Below, one piece after another: positions 43,795-51,389 of a DNA stretch of 64,000 nt. The position numbers and the translations under genes were made by a program. Source of the stretch: CAVTLG01 sp963735495 (GTDB lineage Bacteria > Chloroflexota > Ktedonobacteria > Ktedonobacterales > Ktedonobacteraceae); contig CAVTLG010000005.1 in NCBI GenBank assembly GCA_963735495.1, forward strand, positions 1 through 64,000, written 5' to 3'. The notes under the pieces were generated by a model that was given only the letters and a program-made list of their open reading frames with translations, did no database searches and was not told where the DNA came from. Numbering within the stretch: the first letter of the stretch is position 1; each line of letters starts with the position of its first letter.

Positions 43795-44328
43795 ATGATT
43801 TTTAATGTGGCGCAATTGATGAAATCTCCCGTTGGGACTTCGCTTACCGCAGATATACAGGAAGATCAGGTTCAGCTCGACAATGATCTCAAAGTGGTCA
43901 GTCCTATCACGGGTCATGTGCGTATGCGCCGGGTCAACCAGGGCCTTCTGGTGGACGGTGCGGTAGATCTGACAATAGAACTTACCTGCGCGCGTTGTTT
44001 AAAGCAGTTTGAGCAACTGCAGCATGTACCATTCGAAGAGCGCTTCTACCCAACGGTAGATGTGATTACAGGGACGCCGCTTCCGCCTATCGATGAAGAT
44101 GATGTCTTCTCCATCGATGAGCATCACCAGGTTGACCTGACCGAAGCCGTACGACAAAGCGTATTGCTCGCTCTCCCCATGGTCACTTTATGTAAAGAGG
44201 ATTGCGCTGGGCTGTGTGCGCAGTGTGGTCATGACCTCAATCTTGGGCCTTGCGATTGCACAGAACCAGAGGTTGATACGCGACTGAGTGTACTTAAAAC
44301 GTTATTACAAAATGGATCACAACCATAA
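43795..44328 (+). CDS. DUF177 (YceD) family protein
   Basis: A 177-residue protein of the YceD/DUF177 family, often encoded just before ribosomal protein L32 and linked to 23S rRNA handling. Visible are the family's CARCLKQF pair in the middle, the acidic DEDDVFSIDEHHQVDLTEAV segment, and a second cluster CKEDCAGLCAQCGHDLN ... CDC likely to bind zinc. Start ATG follows GGAAAGGAAATCGTGGT. It lies immediately upstream of rpmF, the standard order, behind a perfect promoter. Confidence 0.9.
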   Translation: MIFNVAQLMKSPVGTSLTADIQEDQVQLDNDLKVVSPITGHVRMRRVNQGLLVDGAVDLTIELTCARCLKQFEQLQHVPFEERFYPTVDVITGTPLPPIDEDDVFSIDEHHQVDLTEAVRQSVLLALPMVTLCKEDCAGLCAQCGHDLNLGPCDCTEPEVDTRLSVLKTLLQNGSQP

Positions 44329-44391
44329 CACGAGTAAAGGAATCTGAATAGTATTCAGGTCACAATACTGGTGGAAGAGGAGAATACGGTC

Positions 44392-44580
44392 ATGGGAGCA
44401 TTACCCAAACAGCGCATCTCGCATGCTCGTCAGGGCGAGCGCAGAGCGCATCATCACCTGGACTTACCACAATTAGTTGCCTGCCCGCAGTGCAAAAAGC
44501 CACGCCTGTCACATCATGCCTGCCCCAACTGCGGCACATACCGTGGTCGTCAGGTCTTTTTGCCCAGAACAAAGAAGTAA
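44392..44580 (+). CDS. rpmF: 50S ribosomal protein L32
   Basis: A 62-residue L32: MGALPKQRISHARQGERRAH, then the zinc motif CPQCKKPRLSHHACPNCG and a basic C-terminus (RGRQVFLPRTKK). The start at 44392 is chosen from the family's usual beginning and the AAGAGGAGAA site; the frame is open seven codons further with no better site. It follows DUF177 as in most bacteria. Confidence 0.95.
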   Translation: MGALPKQRISHARQGERRAHHHLDLPQLVACPQCKKPRLSHHACPNCGTYRGRQVFLPRTKK

Positions 44581-44752
44581 TGTAGCACGAGCCAGAGCTG
44601 CTACGCATATTGCAATCAGATGCGCGTGACATCTTGCGCAGAGAGAAGCTCAAGGAGCCTGAGTTAGCCATGGCGCAACCTGCACAGGTACTCAAGCGTG
44701 TATTGCAATGTACTAAGGGCATGGCTCTTCTACATCAATAAACGAAACGAAC

Positions 44753-45772
44753 ATGATAAAGAAACCAGTTGCCTTTCTTTTCCCCGGGCAAGGTAGCCAG
44801 TCCGTTGGTATGGGAGCTGACGTCTTTGAAGCATCTCAGGCCGCCAGGCGTGTATTTACAGCCTTTGATGAAACAGTAGGCTTTTCGCTCAGCACATTAT
44901 GCTTTCACGGACCGGAAGAGACATTGCGCGCGACGATACATGCACAACCCGCGATTGTTGCCGTCAGCCTGGCTTACCTTGCGGCCTTTCAAGAAGCCCT
45001 CTCACCTCGCCACTCATCCTGGTCCACTCCACTCACACCCAGTTACACTGCCGGTCATAGTGTTGGCGAATGCGCGGCGCTCCTTGTGGCAGGAGCATTG
45101 GATCTTCCAGGGGTTGCGGCACTTGTACGCGAACGTGGACGCCTGATGCAGCAGGAAGAGCTGGCTTGTCCAGGTGGTATGGCGGCGGTTATCGGCATGG
45201 ATGCAACTATCTTACAAGAGATTTGCCAGCAGGTTGTACAGCAGAGCGAGCAGACACAGGCAACGCATCCCGGGCAGGGACAGGTGGTCGTGGCAAATTA
45301 TAATGCACCAGGCCAGGTAGTGATCTCTGGTGAGCGGCTGGCCCTGGAGGCTGCGATACAGCTAGCCAGGGAACGCGGCGCGAAAAAGGTCATTCCGCTT
45401 GCCGTCAGCGGTGCCTTTCACTCACCGGTCATGCTGCCTGCAGCGACCAATCTAGCCCACTCGGTAGAAGCACTCGATCTGCGCGATGCGAGCATCCCGA
45501 TTATTGGGAACATCGCGGGCACGCCCCTGACCACGGCTCAGTCGCTGCGTAGTGAACTCGCGCAGCAAGTTGCGGCATCCGTCCAATGGACGCGCAGTAT
45601 TGAATATTTAACGAGTGTGGGTGTGACAACCTTTTTTGAGATTGGCCCTGGTCAGGCTCTGACAGGTATGATCAAACGCATCGCCAAAGGTACTACTACA
45701 ATCAATATTGGCAGTGTAGCCCAGGTAGAAAAAGCAGTGCAGCTTACTCGTGAGTTAGATCTGTTACAATAG
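44753..45772 (+). CDS. fabD: Malonyl-CoA:ACP transacylase
   Basis: A 339-residue enzyme loading malonyl groups from malonyl-CoA to acyl carrier protein for fatty acid synthesis. Motifs: FLFPGQGSQSVGMG, the nucleophile elbow GHSVGECAAL (Ser), QQEELACPGGMAAVIG, and SGAFHSPVM with the catalytic His. Slightly longer than the usual 310 residues because of insertions around 85-105. In many bacteria plsX and fabH stand between rpmF and fabD; here only 172 bp with no clear gene separate them. acpP lies 1.2 kb downstream. Confidence 0.95.
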   Translation: MIKKPVAFLFPGQGSQSVGMGADVFEASQAARRVFTAFDETVGFSLSTLCFHGPEETLRATIHAQPAIVAVSLAYLAAFQEALSPRHSSWSTPLTPSYTAGHSVGECAALLVAGALDLPGVAALVRERGRLMQQEELACPGGMAAVIGMDATILQEICQQVVQQSEQTQATHPGQGQVVVANYNAPGQVVISGERLALEAAIQLARERGAKKVIPLAVSGAFHSPVMLPAATNLAHSVEALDLRDASIPIIGNIAGTPLTTAQSLRSELAQQVAASVQWTRSIEYLTSVGVTTFFEIGPGQALTGMIKRIAKGTTTINIGSVAQVEKAVQLTRELDLLQ

Positions 45773-46108
45773 CGTATAATTGAGGAAACAGCTAAGCGCC
45801 GGGTCAGCGCATTTCGCTAAGCCTTGCCGATAAGGATAGTATACTTGACACAGAGCGGAAAAGCGCCTATCTTTGCTGTAAGGCCATAGTACGTACGCGG
45901 TTACGTACATAATTACGGATGTATCATTCCCGAGACCTTCATCGTGGCACTGAGTAACAACCCTGCGCCTGATACGTTACTCAGCAACGCGCAAGAGAGT
46001 GATTGCTAACAGATACTGGTATCCGGCCTGCACAGATCATCAGGCGCGTGCTGGCAGGCCACACAGAAGCATCGATGGTGGTTTATCACTGAAGCAAGGA
46101 GAACTCGT
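45773..46108. other. Intergenic region with promoter
   Basis: About 336 bp between fabD and the Asp23 gene. It carries a promoter at 45845-45873 and a short ACGTACGCGGTTACGTAC inverted repeat around 45890-45910; otherwise no gene or RNA recognised. Confidence 0.5.
45845..45873 (+). promoter_or_regulatory. Sigma-70-type promoter
   Basis: TTGACA (45845-45850), 17-bp spacer, TATCTT (45868-45873), upstream of the Asp23-nusB-acpP group. Confidence 0.6.
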
Positions 46109-46447
46109 ATGGCAATAGAATCACAACTAGCAGGCGTGGTACGTGTTGCCCGACCGGTGCTTTTTACGATTGTGATTAACACTGCGCTGCAAATTCCAGG
46201 TGTCATACGTATGGCACAGACCGGCGACCAATGGACACGTCTGCTCGGTCGTGAAGTCCCCAGGCAGGGGGTCGCTTTAACAGTCAAAGAGAACAGTGTG
46301 TCTGCCGACTTATATATCGTCGTCGGGGCCGGTTGCAACATCGTGGAGGTGGGAAACGCCGTCCAGGAAGAGGTGGCGGCGGCTATCGAAGAGATGATAG
46401 GCATGCAGGTACGAGAAGTCAACGTCTACATCCAGGATGTTGCGTAA
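46109..46447 (+). CDS. Asp23/Gls24 family protein
   Basis: A 112-residue Asp23/Gls24 (DUF322) protein: an alpha/beta domain with the typical VKENSVSADLYIVVGAG strand and the ending VNVYIQDV. In Gram-positive bacteria members attach to the membrane face or act in envelope stress; here it precedes nusB, a common neighbourhood. ATG follows AAGGAGAA. No membrane segment. Confidence 0.85.
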   Translation: MAIESQLAGVVRVARPVLFTIVINTALQIPGVIRMAQTGDQWTRLLGREVPRQGVALTVKENSVSADLYIVVGAGCNIVEVGNAVQEEVAAAIEEMIGMQVREVNVYIQDVA

Positions 46448-46550
46448 TGTGTCCAGCGAGAGCTGGTCGTTGTCACGCATCACGGTTATGCACATTCTGT
46501 ATAATTTTTTATACACTAGACTATTTAGCTAGTTACCATTCGAGGATACT

Positions 46551-46994
46551 ATGCCAGGGATACGCAGACAAGCGCGCATGATCGCACTGCAAACGCTCTA
46601 CGAATACGATATCGCCAACCATACTCCAGCAGAGGTCTTGCAGCGTCACGCCGAGGAACGCAATCTGAATCCGAAGGTTGTAGAATACGCTAGCGAACTC
46701 GTCCTGGGTGTGTGTAACCATCTTGCTGACATCGATGCTCATATCCAGAGCGCGGCCCGCGAATGGCCGTTGCAGCAAATGGCCCGCATCGATAAAAACA
46801 TTCTCAGGCTTGCAATCTACGAGATTCTGTTTAATAATACGGTACCAGCCAAGGCTGCGATTAACGAAGCAGTGGAACTTGCCAAGTCCTTTGGCAGCGA
46901 AACCTCCAGCCGCTTCATCAATGGCGTCCTCGGCACTATATTTAATCGGGCACAACAACAGCCCACCCCAAAAGCGGAAAGCGAGGTGAAATAA
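46551..46994 (+). CDS. nusB: Transcription antitermination factor NusB
   Basis: A 147-residue all-helical RNA-binding factor acting with NusE/S10 at boxA of rRNA operons. Signature segments: RRQARMIALQTLYEYDI at the start, RIDKNILRLAIYEILFNNTV and PAKAAINEAVELAKSFGSET SRFINGVLGTI-type C-terminal core. Complete. Its stop overlaps the acpP start (TAATG), so the two are translationally coupled. Confidence 0.95.
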   Translation: MPGIRRQARMIALQTLYEYDIANHTPAEVLQRHAEERNLNPKVVEYASELVLGVCNHLADIDAHIQSAAREWPLQQMARIDKNILRLAIYEILFNNTVPAKAAINEAVELAKSFGSETSSRFINGVLGTIFNRAQQQPTPKAESEVK

Positions 46995-47230
46995 TGCCTA
47001 CTACCCAAGAACGCCTGAAAAAGATTATCGTCGATCAACTGGGTGTCGATGAGAGCGAGGTGGTTCCTAGCGCGTCTTTTGTTGAGGATCTCAACGCCGA
47101 CTCACTGGACCTGGTTGAACTTATTATGTCTCTTGAAGAGGAGTTCAAACTGCAGATCTCTGATGAGGATGCAGAGAAAATCACGACAGTGCAAGAAGCC
47201 GAAGATTATATCGACGAACATTCGCGCTAA
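46994..47230 (+). CDS. acpP: Acyl carrier protein
   Basis: A 78-residue ACP carrying growing acyl chains on phosphopantetheine at the Ser of the DSLDLVELIM motif (FVEDLNADSLDLVE). Acidic four-helix pattern and length are normal. Overlaps nusB by one base. A strong terminator follows. Confidence 0.95.
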   Translation: MPTTQERLKKIIVDQLGVDESEVVPSASFVEDLNADSLDLVELIMSLEEEFKLQISDEDAEKITTVQEAEDYIDEHSR

Positions 47231-47273
47231 TTTTTCGCAGCACTCTTAGACGTTCATTATGGACGTCACGTCT

Positions 47274-47299
47274 GGGCGGCCACGTGGTCGCCCCTTTTT
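47274..47299 (+). terminator. Rho-independent terminator after acpP
   Basis: A nine-pair stem (47274-47282 with 47285-47293) followed by a five-T run (47295-47299), 43 bases after the acpP stop. Confidence 0.85.
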
Positions 47300-47439
47300 C
47301 TCGTTTGTCTCTGTAGGCGTTGCTCTTGAAATGCAGTTCCAAATGCCGTGCGGACGCGGCTAGCGCAGCTCATGGAACTGCATGGTATGCTTTTTTCCAG
47401 CACGACCTGTTTTGCTTCTTTGTGTGCTGGCTTTTTCGT

Positions 47440-47466
47440 TGTCACAAATTCCTACCTTCGTGCATC
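47440..47466 (+). promoter_or_regulatory. Probable ECF-type promoter of the sigma factor gene
   Basis: TGTCACA (47440-47446), 16 bp, CATC (47463-47466). The 18-bp block 47435-47452 is identical to 49864-49881 in front of tatA2, and the -10-like CATCT is kept at the same distance. TGTCACA resembles the -35 of some ECF groups (for example ECF41). Confidence 0.65.
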
Positions 47467-47530
47467 TCTATTACTGTGCAGAGTAGCATTGTCTGCTCTG
47501 ATCAACGCGAAAGAGTGGCGTGTGGATACA

Positions 47531-48259
47531 ATGCCTGCAGCCGAGGTGGTCGAGGCTCTCATTCAGGAATATTATAAGTTAGTTTTCCATACCATTTATG
47601 GTCTAACAAATAATTGGGAGGAAAGCCAGGATCTGACTCAGGATACCTTTCACCAGGCCCTGAAGTCGCTTGATGCTGCTCGCGCTGCCAGTGGCGCTCA
47701 ATTCCATGCCCGCGCATGGCTCTTGCGTATTGCTTTAAATACGGTACGTATGCAGCGCAGACGCCGCAACATTTTTCGCTTCATCCCTTTCTCACAAACT
47801 CAGGAGAACAGGCTGCAAGAGACTGACGAAAATACTGACGAGATGCTGCAAAAACAGGCTACCCCCGTCCAACCAGGGGGTTATGGGGCTGCCACCAGCA
47901 CTGATCCGGCTGAGTTGGTCGCCGAACAGGACACAGTTCAACGTACTCTGGCAAAATTACCAGAAAACTTACGCGTCTGCCTGCTTCTCTCAATCGTCGG
48001 TGGGCTTTCTATCACAGAGATTGCTCGACTGCTCGACTTGAAAGAAGACGCCGTGCGCCAGCGCATTGCCCGAGCACGCAAACAGTTTAAGCAGGTCTAT
48101 GACTATGAGAGTGGTGAGGAGCTGGTCGATAGCATATCTGCCACCACATCTCTACAGCAAAGCGGGCAGGAACGCGCCAGGCATCATCCGCTGACCGATA
48201 AGCGGCAGCCGTTCAACCTGATGACACAACCTCCCGCGACATGGAGCAAGTATGTATAA
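47531..48259 (+). CDS. ECF-type RNA polymerase sigma factor
   Basis: About 242 residues. Region 2 (VVEALIQEYYKLVFHTIYGL, NNWEESQDLTQDTFHQALKS, HARAWLLRIALNTVRMQRRR) and region 4 (LAKLPENLRVCLLLSIVGGL, SITEIARLLDLKEDAVRQRI) are complete, joined by an acidic linker of about 60 residues, with a 60-residue C-terminal extension of unknown role. The frame opens further upstream, but a promoter at 47440-47466 lies inside it, so translation should start at ATG 47531 (or GTG 47522). It overlaps the next gene by 8 bp, the arrangement expected for an anti-sigma partner, and shares promoter sequence with the tatA2-tatC2 pair. Confidence 0.85.
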   Translation: MPAAEVVEALIQEYYKLVFHTIYGLTNNWEESQDLTQDTFHQALKSLDAARAASGAQFHARAWLLRIALNTVRMQRRRRNIFRFIPFSQTQENRLQETDENTDEMLQKQATPVQPGGYGAATSTDPAELVAEQDTVQRTLAKLPENLRVCLLLSIVGGLSITEIARLLDLKEDAVRQRIARARKQFKQVYDYESGEELVDSISATTSLQQSGQERARHHPLTDKRQPFNLMTQPPATWSKYV

Positions 48260-48548
48260 CGACTCTATTGAGACTTTGCTGTTACGCCACTACGGAAGCA
48301 TGGCTGCTACACCGCCCGCTTTAGAGCAGCGTCTGCTGACCTCCGCACGGCGCGAAACCAGGGAAGTGCAGCGACAGCAGCAGGTAGTTACCCAACTGCG
48401 TGAACATCGTGTGAGCCGCCGACGCGTGGTACAGATGGTCGCGCTTGGTTCTGCTGGACTGGGCATCGTGAGCGCCGGGCTAGAGGGCTTGCAGTCGCTT
48501 GAAGCAAGCATATTGGGCCAGGATATCGCACAGCGCGCGATCCCTTAA
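48252..48548 (+). CDS. Possible anti-sigma or membrane partner of the ECF factor
   Basis: A 98-residue protein overlapping the sigma gene by 8 bp. The N-terminal half is charged and helical (MYNDSIETLLLRHYGSMAAT, then REVQRQQQVV). Residues about 54-76 read SRRRVVQMVALGSAGLGIVS, a twin-arginine-like motif ahead of one weakly hydrophobic segment, followed by a short tail. It lacks the zinc His/Cys motif of ZAS anti-sigma factors. Coupled translation suggests a sigma-binding role; the hydrophobic segment would anchor it in the membrane, perhaps through the Tat system encoded next door. Both are inference. Confidence 0.55.
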   Translation: MYNDSIETLLLRHYGSMAATPPALEQRLLTSARRETREVQRQQQVVTQLREHRVSRRRVVQMVALGSAGLGIVSAGLEGLQSLEASILGQDIAQRAIP

Positions 48549-48658
48549 AAGGTTATCTCTAGCTTAGCCGATTGACAACTTGCATCTGTGACGGCTCTAT
48601 CAGAGAAAACGGCCTGTTCTCGTGCTAAACGCCGCACGTTATGAAAGGACCATCTAGT

Positions 48659-48988
48659 ATGCCATTTGGATTTCACCCATTTGAGCTTATTATTATTTTC
48701 GTGATTGCCCTGCTGATTTTTGGACCAAAGAGGTTGCCGGAGATGGGTAAGTCTATTGGTCAGAGCATTCAGATGTTCAAAAAGGGTATGAACGAATTAA
48801 GTGCGCCTAAAGAGGATGTGAGCACACCTGCCGAACCTGTAGCGTCACAGCGCTCACTGGACGCAGCCAGACTCGAACTTGAGGCCCTCGAACGCGAGAT
48901 GGCCATTAAAAGGGCCGCCGCAGAGCAGGAAGCTGCTCAGCCCGAGGTCGAAACCCATGAGAGTGAATCGACTGCACACGTCGACTAA
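48659..48988 (+). CDS. tatA: Twin-arginine translocase subunit TatA (copy 1)
   Basis: A 109-residue TatA/B-type protein. A single membrane helix FELIIIFVIALLIFGP leads into the FGPKRLPEMGKSIGQSI hinge and amphipathic helix (MFKKGMNEL), then a charged Glu/Ala-rich tail. ATG at 48659 is preferred (GAAAGGA ten bases upstream); an in-frame ATG six codons earlier has no site. It forms the protein-conducting ring for folded Tat substrates. tatC copy 1 follows by 47 bp. Confidence 0.92.
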   Translation: MPFGFHPFELIIIFVIALLIFGPKRLPEMGKSIGQSIQMFKKGMNELSAPKEDVSTPAEPVASQRSLDAARLELEALEREMAIKRAAAEQEAAQPEVETHESESTAHVD

Positions 48989-49035
48989 CACCCATAAGCA
49001 TGAGGTCAAGTGAAAATGCACCAGGGAGAAGAATA

Positions 49036-49851
49036 ATGGCGGCTAGTAATGCCAGTCAGCAAATTCAGACGGATGATTATGGCGATCCTGACGAGTACAC
49101 GGAAGAAGCAAACGACCCGTCTGCCATGTCATTGGTAGATCACCTGGAAGAACTACGCTGGCGTATCTTCAAAATGTTGATCGCGGTAGCTGTTACTACT
49201 GTGATTGCTTTCATCTTCAGAAACCAGCTGCTGCATATTCTGGATGCACCGTTGCCCAAACAGGCCGACGCGCTGAATAACGGCAAACCGGTGGTACTGG
49301 GACTTACCGAAGGCTTTACTGTCGAGCTGCTGATCTCGGTCGTCGTTGGCATTGTCCTGGCACTACCAATATTGCTCTATCAGACCTGGGCTTTTGTTGC
49401 ACCTGGACTCTACGCGCACGAGAAGAAATACGCGGTGCCCTTTATCTTTATCGGCATTACGCTCTTCACTATCGGGGTTGTGCTGGGCTACTTTGTCTTG
49501 CGCTACCCGGTCGAATGGTTCATTAATTTCTCGTCTGGCAACTTTGTCGAGCTGGTGACAGCGAGCAGTTATTTTTCATTCGTGGCCATTTTCATCCTGG
49601 TTTTTGGGCTGATCTTCGAGCTGCCCCTGGTACTGACCTTCCTGGCTAAGGTCGGACTTGTCTCAGGAGAAACGCTGCGCAGAAAACGTACTGCGGTCCA
49701 CATTGGTATGTGGATTGTGGCCTGCTTTGCGACGCCGGGCGCGGATGTGGTTAGCCCCATTATTATCGGGGTAGCCCTGTCGGTCCTTTATGAGTTGACG
49801 CTCATCTTCATTCGCTTCGCGGTCAAACATCCAGTCGAAGCTATGGAATAG
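49036..49851 (+). CDS. tatC: Twin-arginine translocase subunit TatC (copy 1)
   Basis: A 271-residue receptor for twin-arginine signal peptides. An acidic N-terminal stretch precedes the diagnostic MSLVDHLEELRWRIFKML; six membrane segments follow with the conserved YQTWAFVAPGLYAHEKK loop and FGLIFELPLVLTFLAKVGLV. Start at 49036 has GGGAGAAGAAT upstream. Roughly three quarters identical in pattern to the second TatC at 50.4 kb. Conserved Glu of the HLEELR motif and of FGLIFELP are present. Confidence 0.95.
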   Translation: MAASNASQQIQTDDYGDPDEYTEEANDPSAMSLVDHLEELRWRIFKMLIAVAVTTVIAFIFRNQLLHILDAPLPKQADALNNGKPVVLGLTEGFTVELLISVVVGIVLALPILLYQTWAFVAPGLYAHEKKYAVPFIFIGITLFTIGVVLGYFVLRYPVEWFINFSSGNFVELVTASSYFSFVAIFILVFGLIFELPLVLTFLAKVGLVSGETLRRKRTAVHIGMWIVACFATPGADVVSPIIIGVALSVLYELTLIFIRFAVKHPVEAME

Positions 49852-49868
49852 TCAAGATACAATTTCGT

Positions 49869-49895
49869 TGTCACAAATTCCCATACTCGCGCATC
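49869..49895 (+). promoter_or_regulatory. Probable ECF-type promoter of tatA2-tatC2
   Basis: TGTCACA (49869-49875), 16 bp, CATC (49892-49895), the same arrangement and an identical 18-bp block as upstream of the ECF sigma gene. It lies about 160 bp before tatA copy 2. Confidence 0.65.
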
Positions 49896-50055
49896 TACTT
49901 TTATATATAACCAGCTATCCAGGCACACATATTTAGCACAACAGGTCAGTTGTTCAGAGCATTGACCTGCTCCCTGGACAGAATGCACAAACAGCACAGC
50001 ATAGTCGCATTGCATCTCTCCGTGGTAGATGCAGGAACAAGAAAGGATACCTATC

Positions 50056-50349
50056 ATGCCAGGTCTACATCCAGAACTCATTATTATCGTTGTCATTGCC
50101 CTGCTAATCTTTGGGCCGAAGAAGTTGCCAGAGATGGGTTCTGCCATCGGTAAGAGCATCAAAGAATTCAAAAAAGGTATGAACGACCTGAATGCCCCTA
50201 AAGAGGAAAAAGCGGATTCATCCGCTGCCAATAAGCGTGATGAGCTAGAGGCTATTGAGCGGGAAATCGCCAGCAAAAAGGCCGCCATGGCAGCACAAGA
50301 GGCTGCACAGAGCGAGGTCAGCGCCAGCGAGACCGCCAACGTTGATTAA
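50056..50349 (+). CDS. tatA: Twin-arginine translocase subunit TatA (copy 2)
   Basis: A 97-residue TatA: LHPELIIIVVIALLIFGPKK LPEMGSAIGKSIKEFKKGMN D and a charged tail ending SETANVD. ATG at 50056 has AAAGGA upstream. Same layout as copy 1 (shared LIFGPKxLPEMG and EFKKGMNxL-type segment), so the tatA-tatC pair was duplicated in tandem. Its own ECF-type promoter lies upstream. Confidence 0.92.
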   Translation: MPGLHPELIIIVVIALLIFGPKKLPEMGSAIGKSIKEFKKGMNDLNAPKEEKADSSAANKRDELEAIEREIASKKAAMAAQEAAQSEVSASETANVD

Positions 50350-50449
50350 TGCCATTCTGGCATGCAGATAAACGTGTGCGTATGGATACGCACAACATAG
50401 CCATAGCAAAGTACTATTTTTGTATGTTCATCGAGCATAGAGGGAAAAA

Positions 50450-51292
50450 ATGGCAGCAAGTGATCTTGATCAGCAGGTCCCCTCACCATTAAATAGTGAT
50501 AATGACGCTTACAATGACGATGACGGGGAAGAGGCAAGTGATCTATCTGCTATGTCACTGATGGATCACCTGGAAGAACTGCGCTGGCGTATCTTTAAAG
50601 TATTGATCGCGGTAACCGTTGGTTCCATTATTGCCTTTGTTTTCAGGGATCAGATTATGACCTTCCTGGAGGCCCCGTTGCCAACTCAGGCCAGTGTTTT
50701 GCATACAAAAGATGGCAAACTTGTGGTCACTGGACTGATGGAAGCCTTTACGGTTTCGCTCCTGGTCTCGGTAGTTGTCGGCATTATTGCTTCACTGCCG
50801 GTATTGCTCTATCAGACCTGGGCATTTATTGCTCCAGGCTTATATGAGCGCGAGAAGAAGCATGCAGTGCCGTTTATCTTGATCGGCGTTGTGCTCTTCC
50901 TCGCCGGAGTTAGCCTGGGTTATATCGTATTACGCTACCCGGTTGAATGGTTCATCGGTTTTTCCTCCGGGAGCTTCACACAACTGGTGACGGCGGACAG
51001 CTACTTCTCCTTCGTCTCTATCTTCATTCTGGTCTTCGGGTTGATCTTTGAGCTACCCCTGGTCCTGACCTTCCTGGCGAAAGTAGGTATTGTCTCCGGT
51101 GAGACGTTGCGTAGGAAGCGCGCGATGGCACACATCATCATGTGGGCGCTTGCCTGCTTTGCGACGCCGGGAGCTGACCTCTACAGTCCTATCTTTATCG
51201 GTGTAGCACTGTCAGTTCTCTATGAATTAACGCTCATCTTCATTCGTTTCACCGTCAGAAGCGCACCTGCGGCCATCGAGGTTGACGACTAG
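50450..51292 (+). CDS. tatC: Twin-arginine translocase subunit TatC (copy 2)
   Basis: A 280-residue TatC: MSLMDHLEELRWRIFKVLIA, YQTWAFIAPGLYEREKKHAV, VFGLIFELPLVLTFLAKVGI, six membrane segments. Very similar to copy 1 across the whole length, with differences mainly in the acidic N-terminus and the first periplasmic loop (LPTQASVLHTKDGKLV versus the shorter loop of copy 1), which is where signal peptides are contacted. Start has GAGGGAAAAA upstream. A strong terminator follows directly. Confidence 0.95.
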   Translation: MAASDLDQQVPSPLNSDNDAYNDDDGEEASDLSAMSLMDHLEELRWRIFKVLIAVTVGSIIAFVFRDQIMTFLEAPLPTQASVLHTKDGKLVVTGLMEAFTVSLLVSVVVGIIASLPVLLYQTWAFIAPGLYEREKKHAVPFILIGVVLFLAGVSLGYIVLRYPVEWFIGFSSGSFTQLVTADSYFSFVSIFILVFGLIFELPLVLTFLAKVGIVSGETLRRKRAMAHIIMWALACFATPGADLYSPIFIGVALSVLYELTLIFIRFTVRSAPAAIEVDD

Positions 51293-51293
51293 C

Positions 51294-51346
51294 AAAAAGC
51301 ACAGCAGGGGGAGCATGCAATTTACATGCTTCCCCTGTGCTTTTTT
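51294..51346 (+). terminator. Rho-independent terminator after tatC2
   Basis: A long stem (AGCACAG..GGGGGAGCATG with CATGCTTCCCCTGTGCT, about 18 pairs) followed by TTTTTT, starting two bases after the stop. Confidence 0.9.
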
Positions 51347-51389
51347 CTTTCTGGATGCTACGCTAACTCATCTGTCAGGAGCTTATTTT

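Noticed and set aside
47348..47530. Longer start of the ECF sigma factor
   Set aside because: The shared ECF-type promoter lies inside this stretch and the extra residues do not look like region 2.
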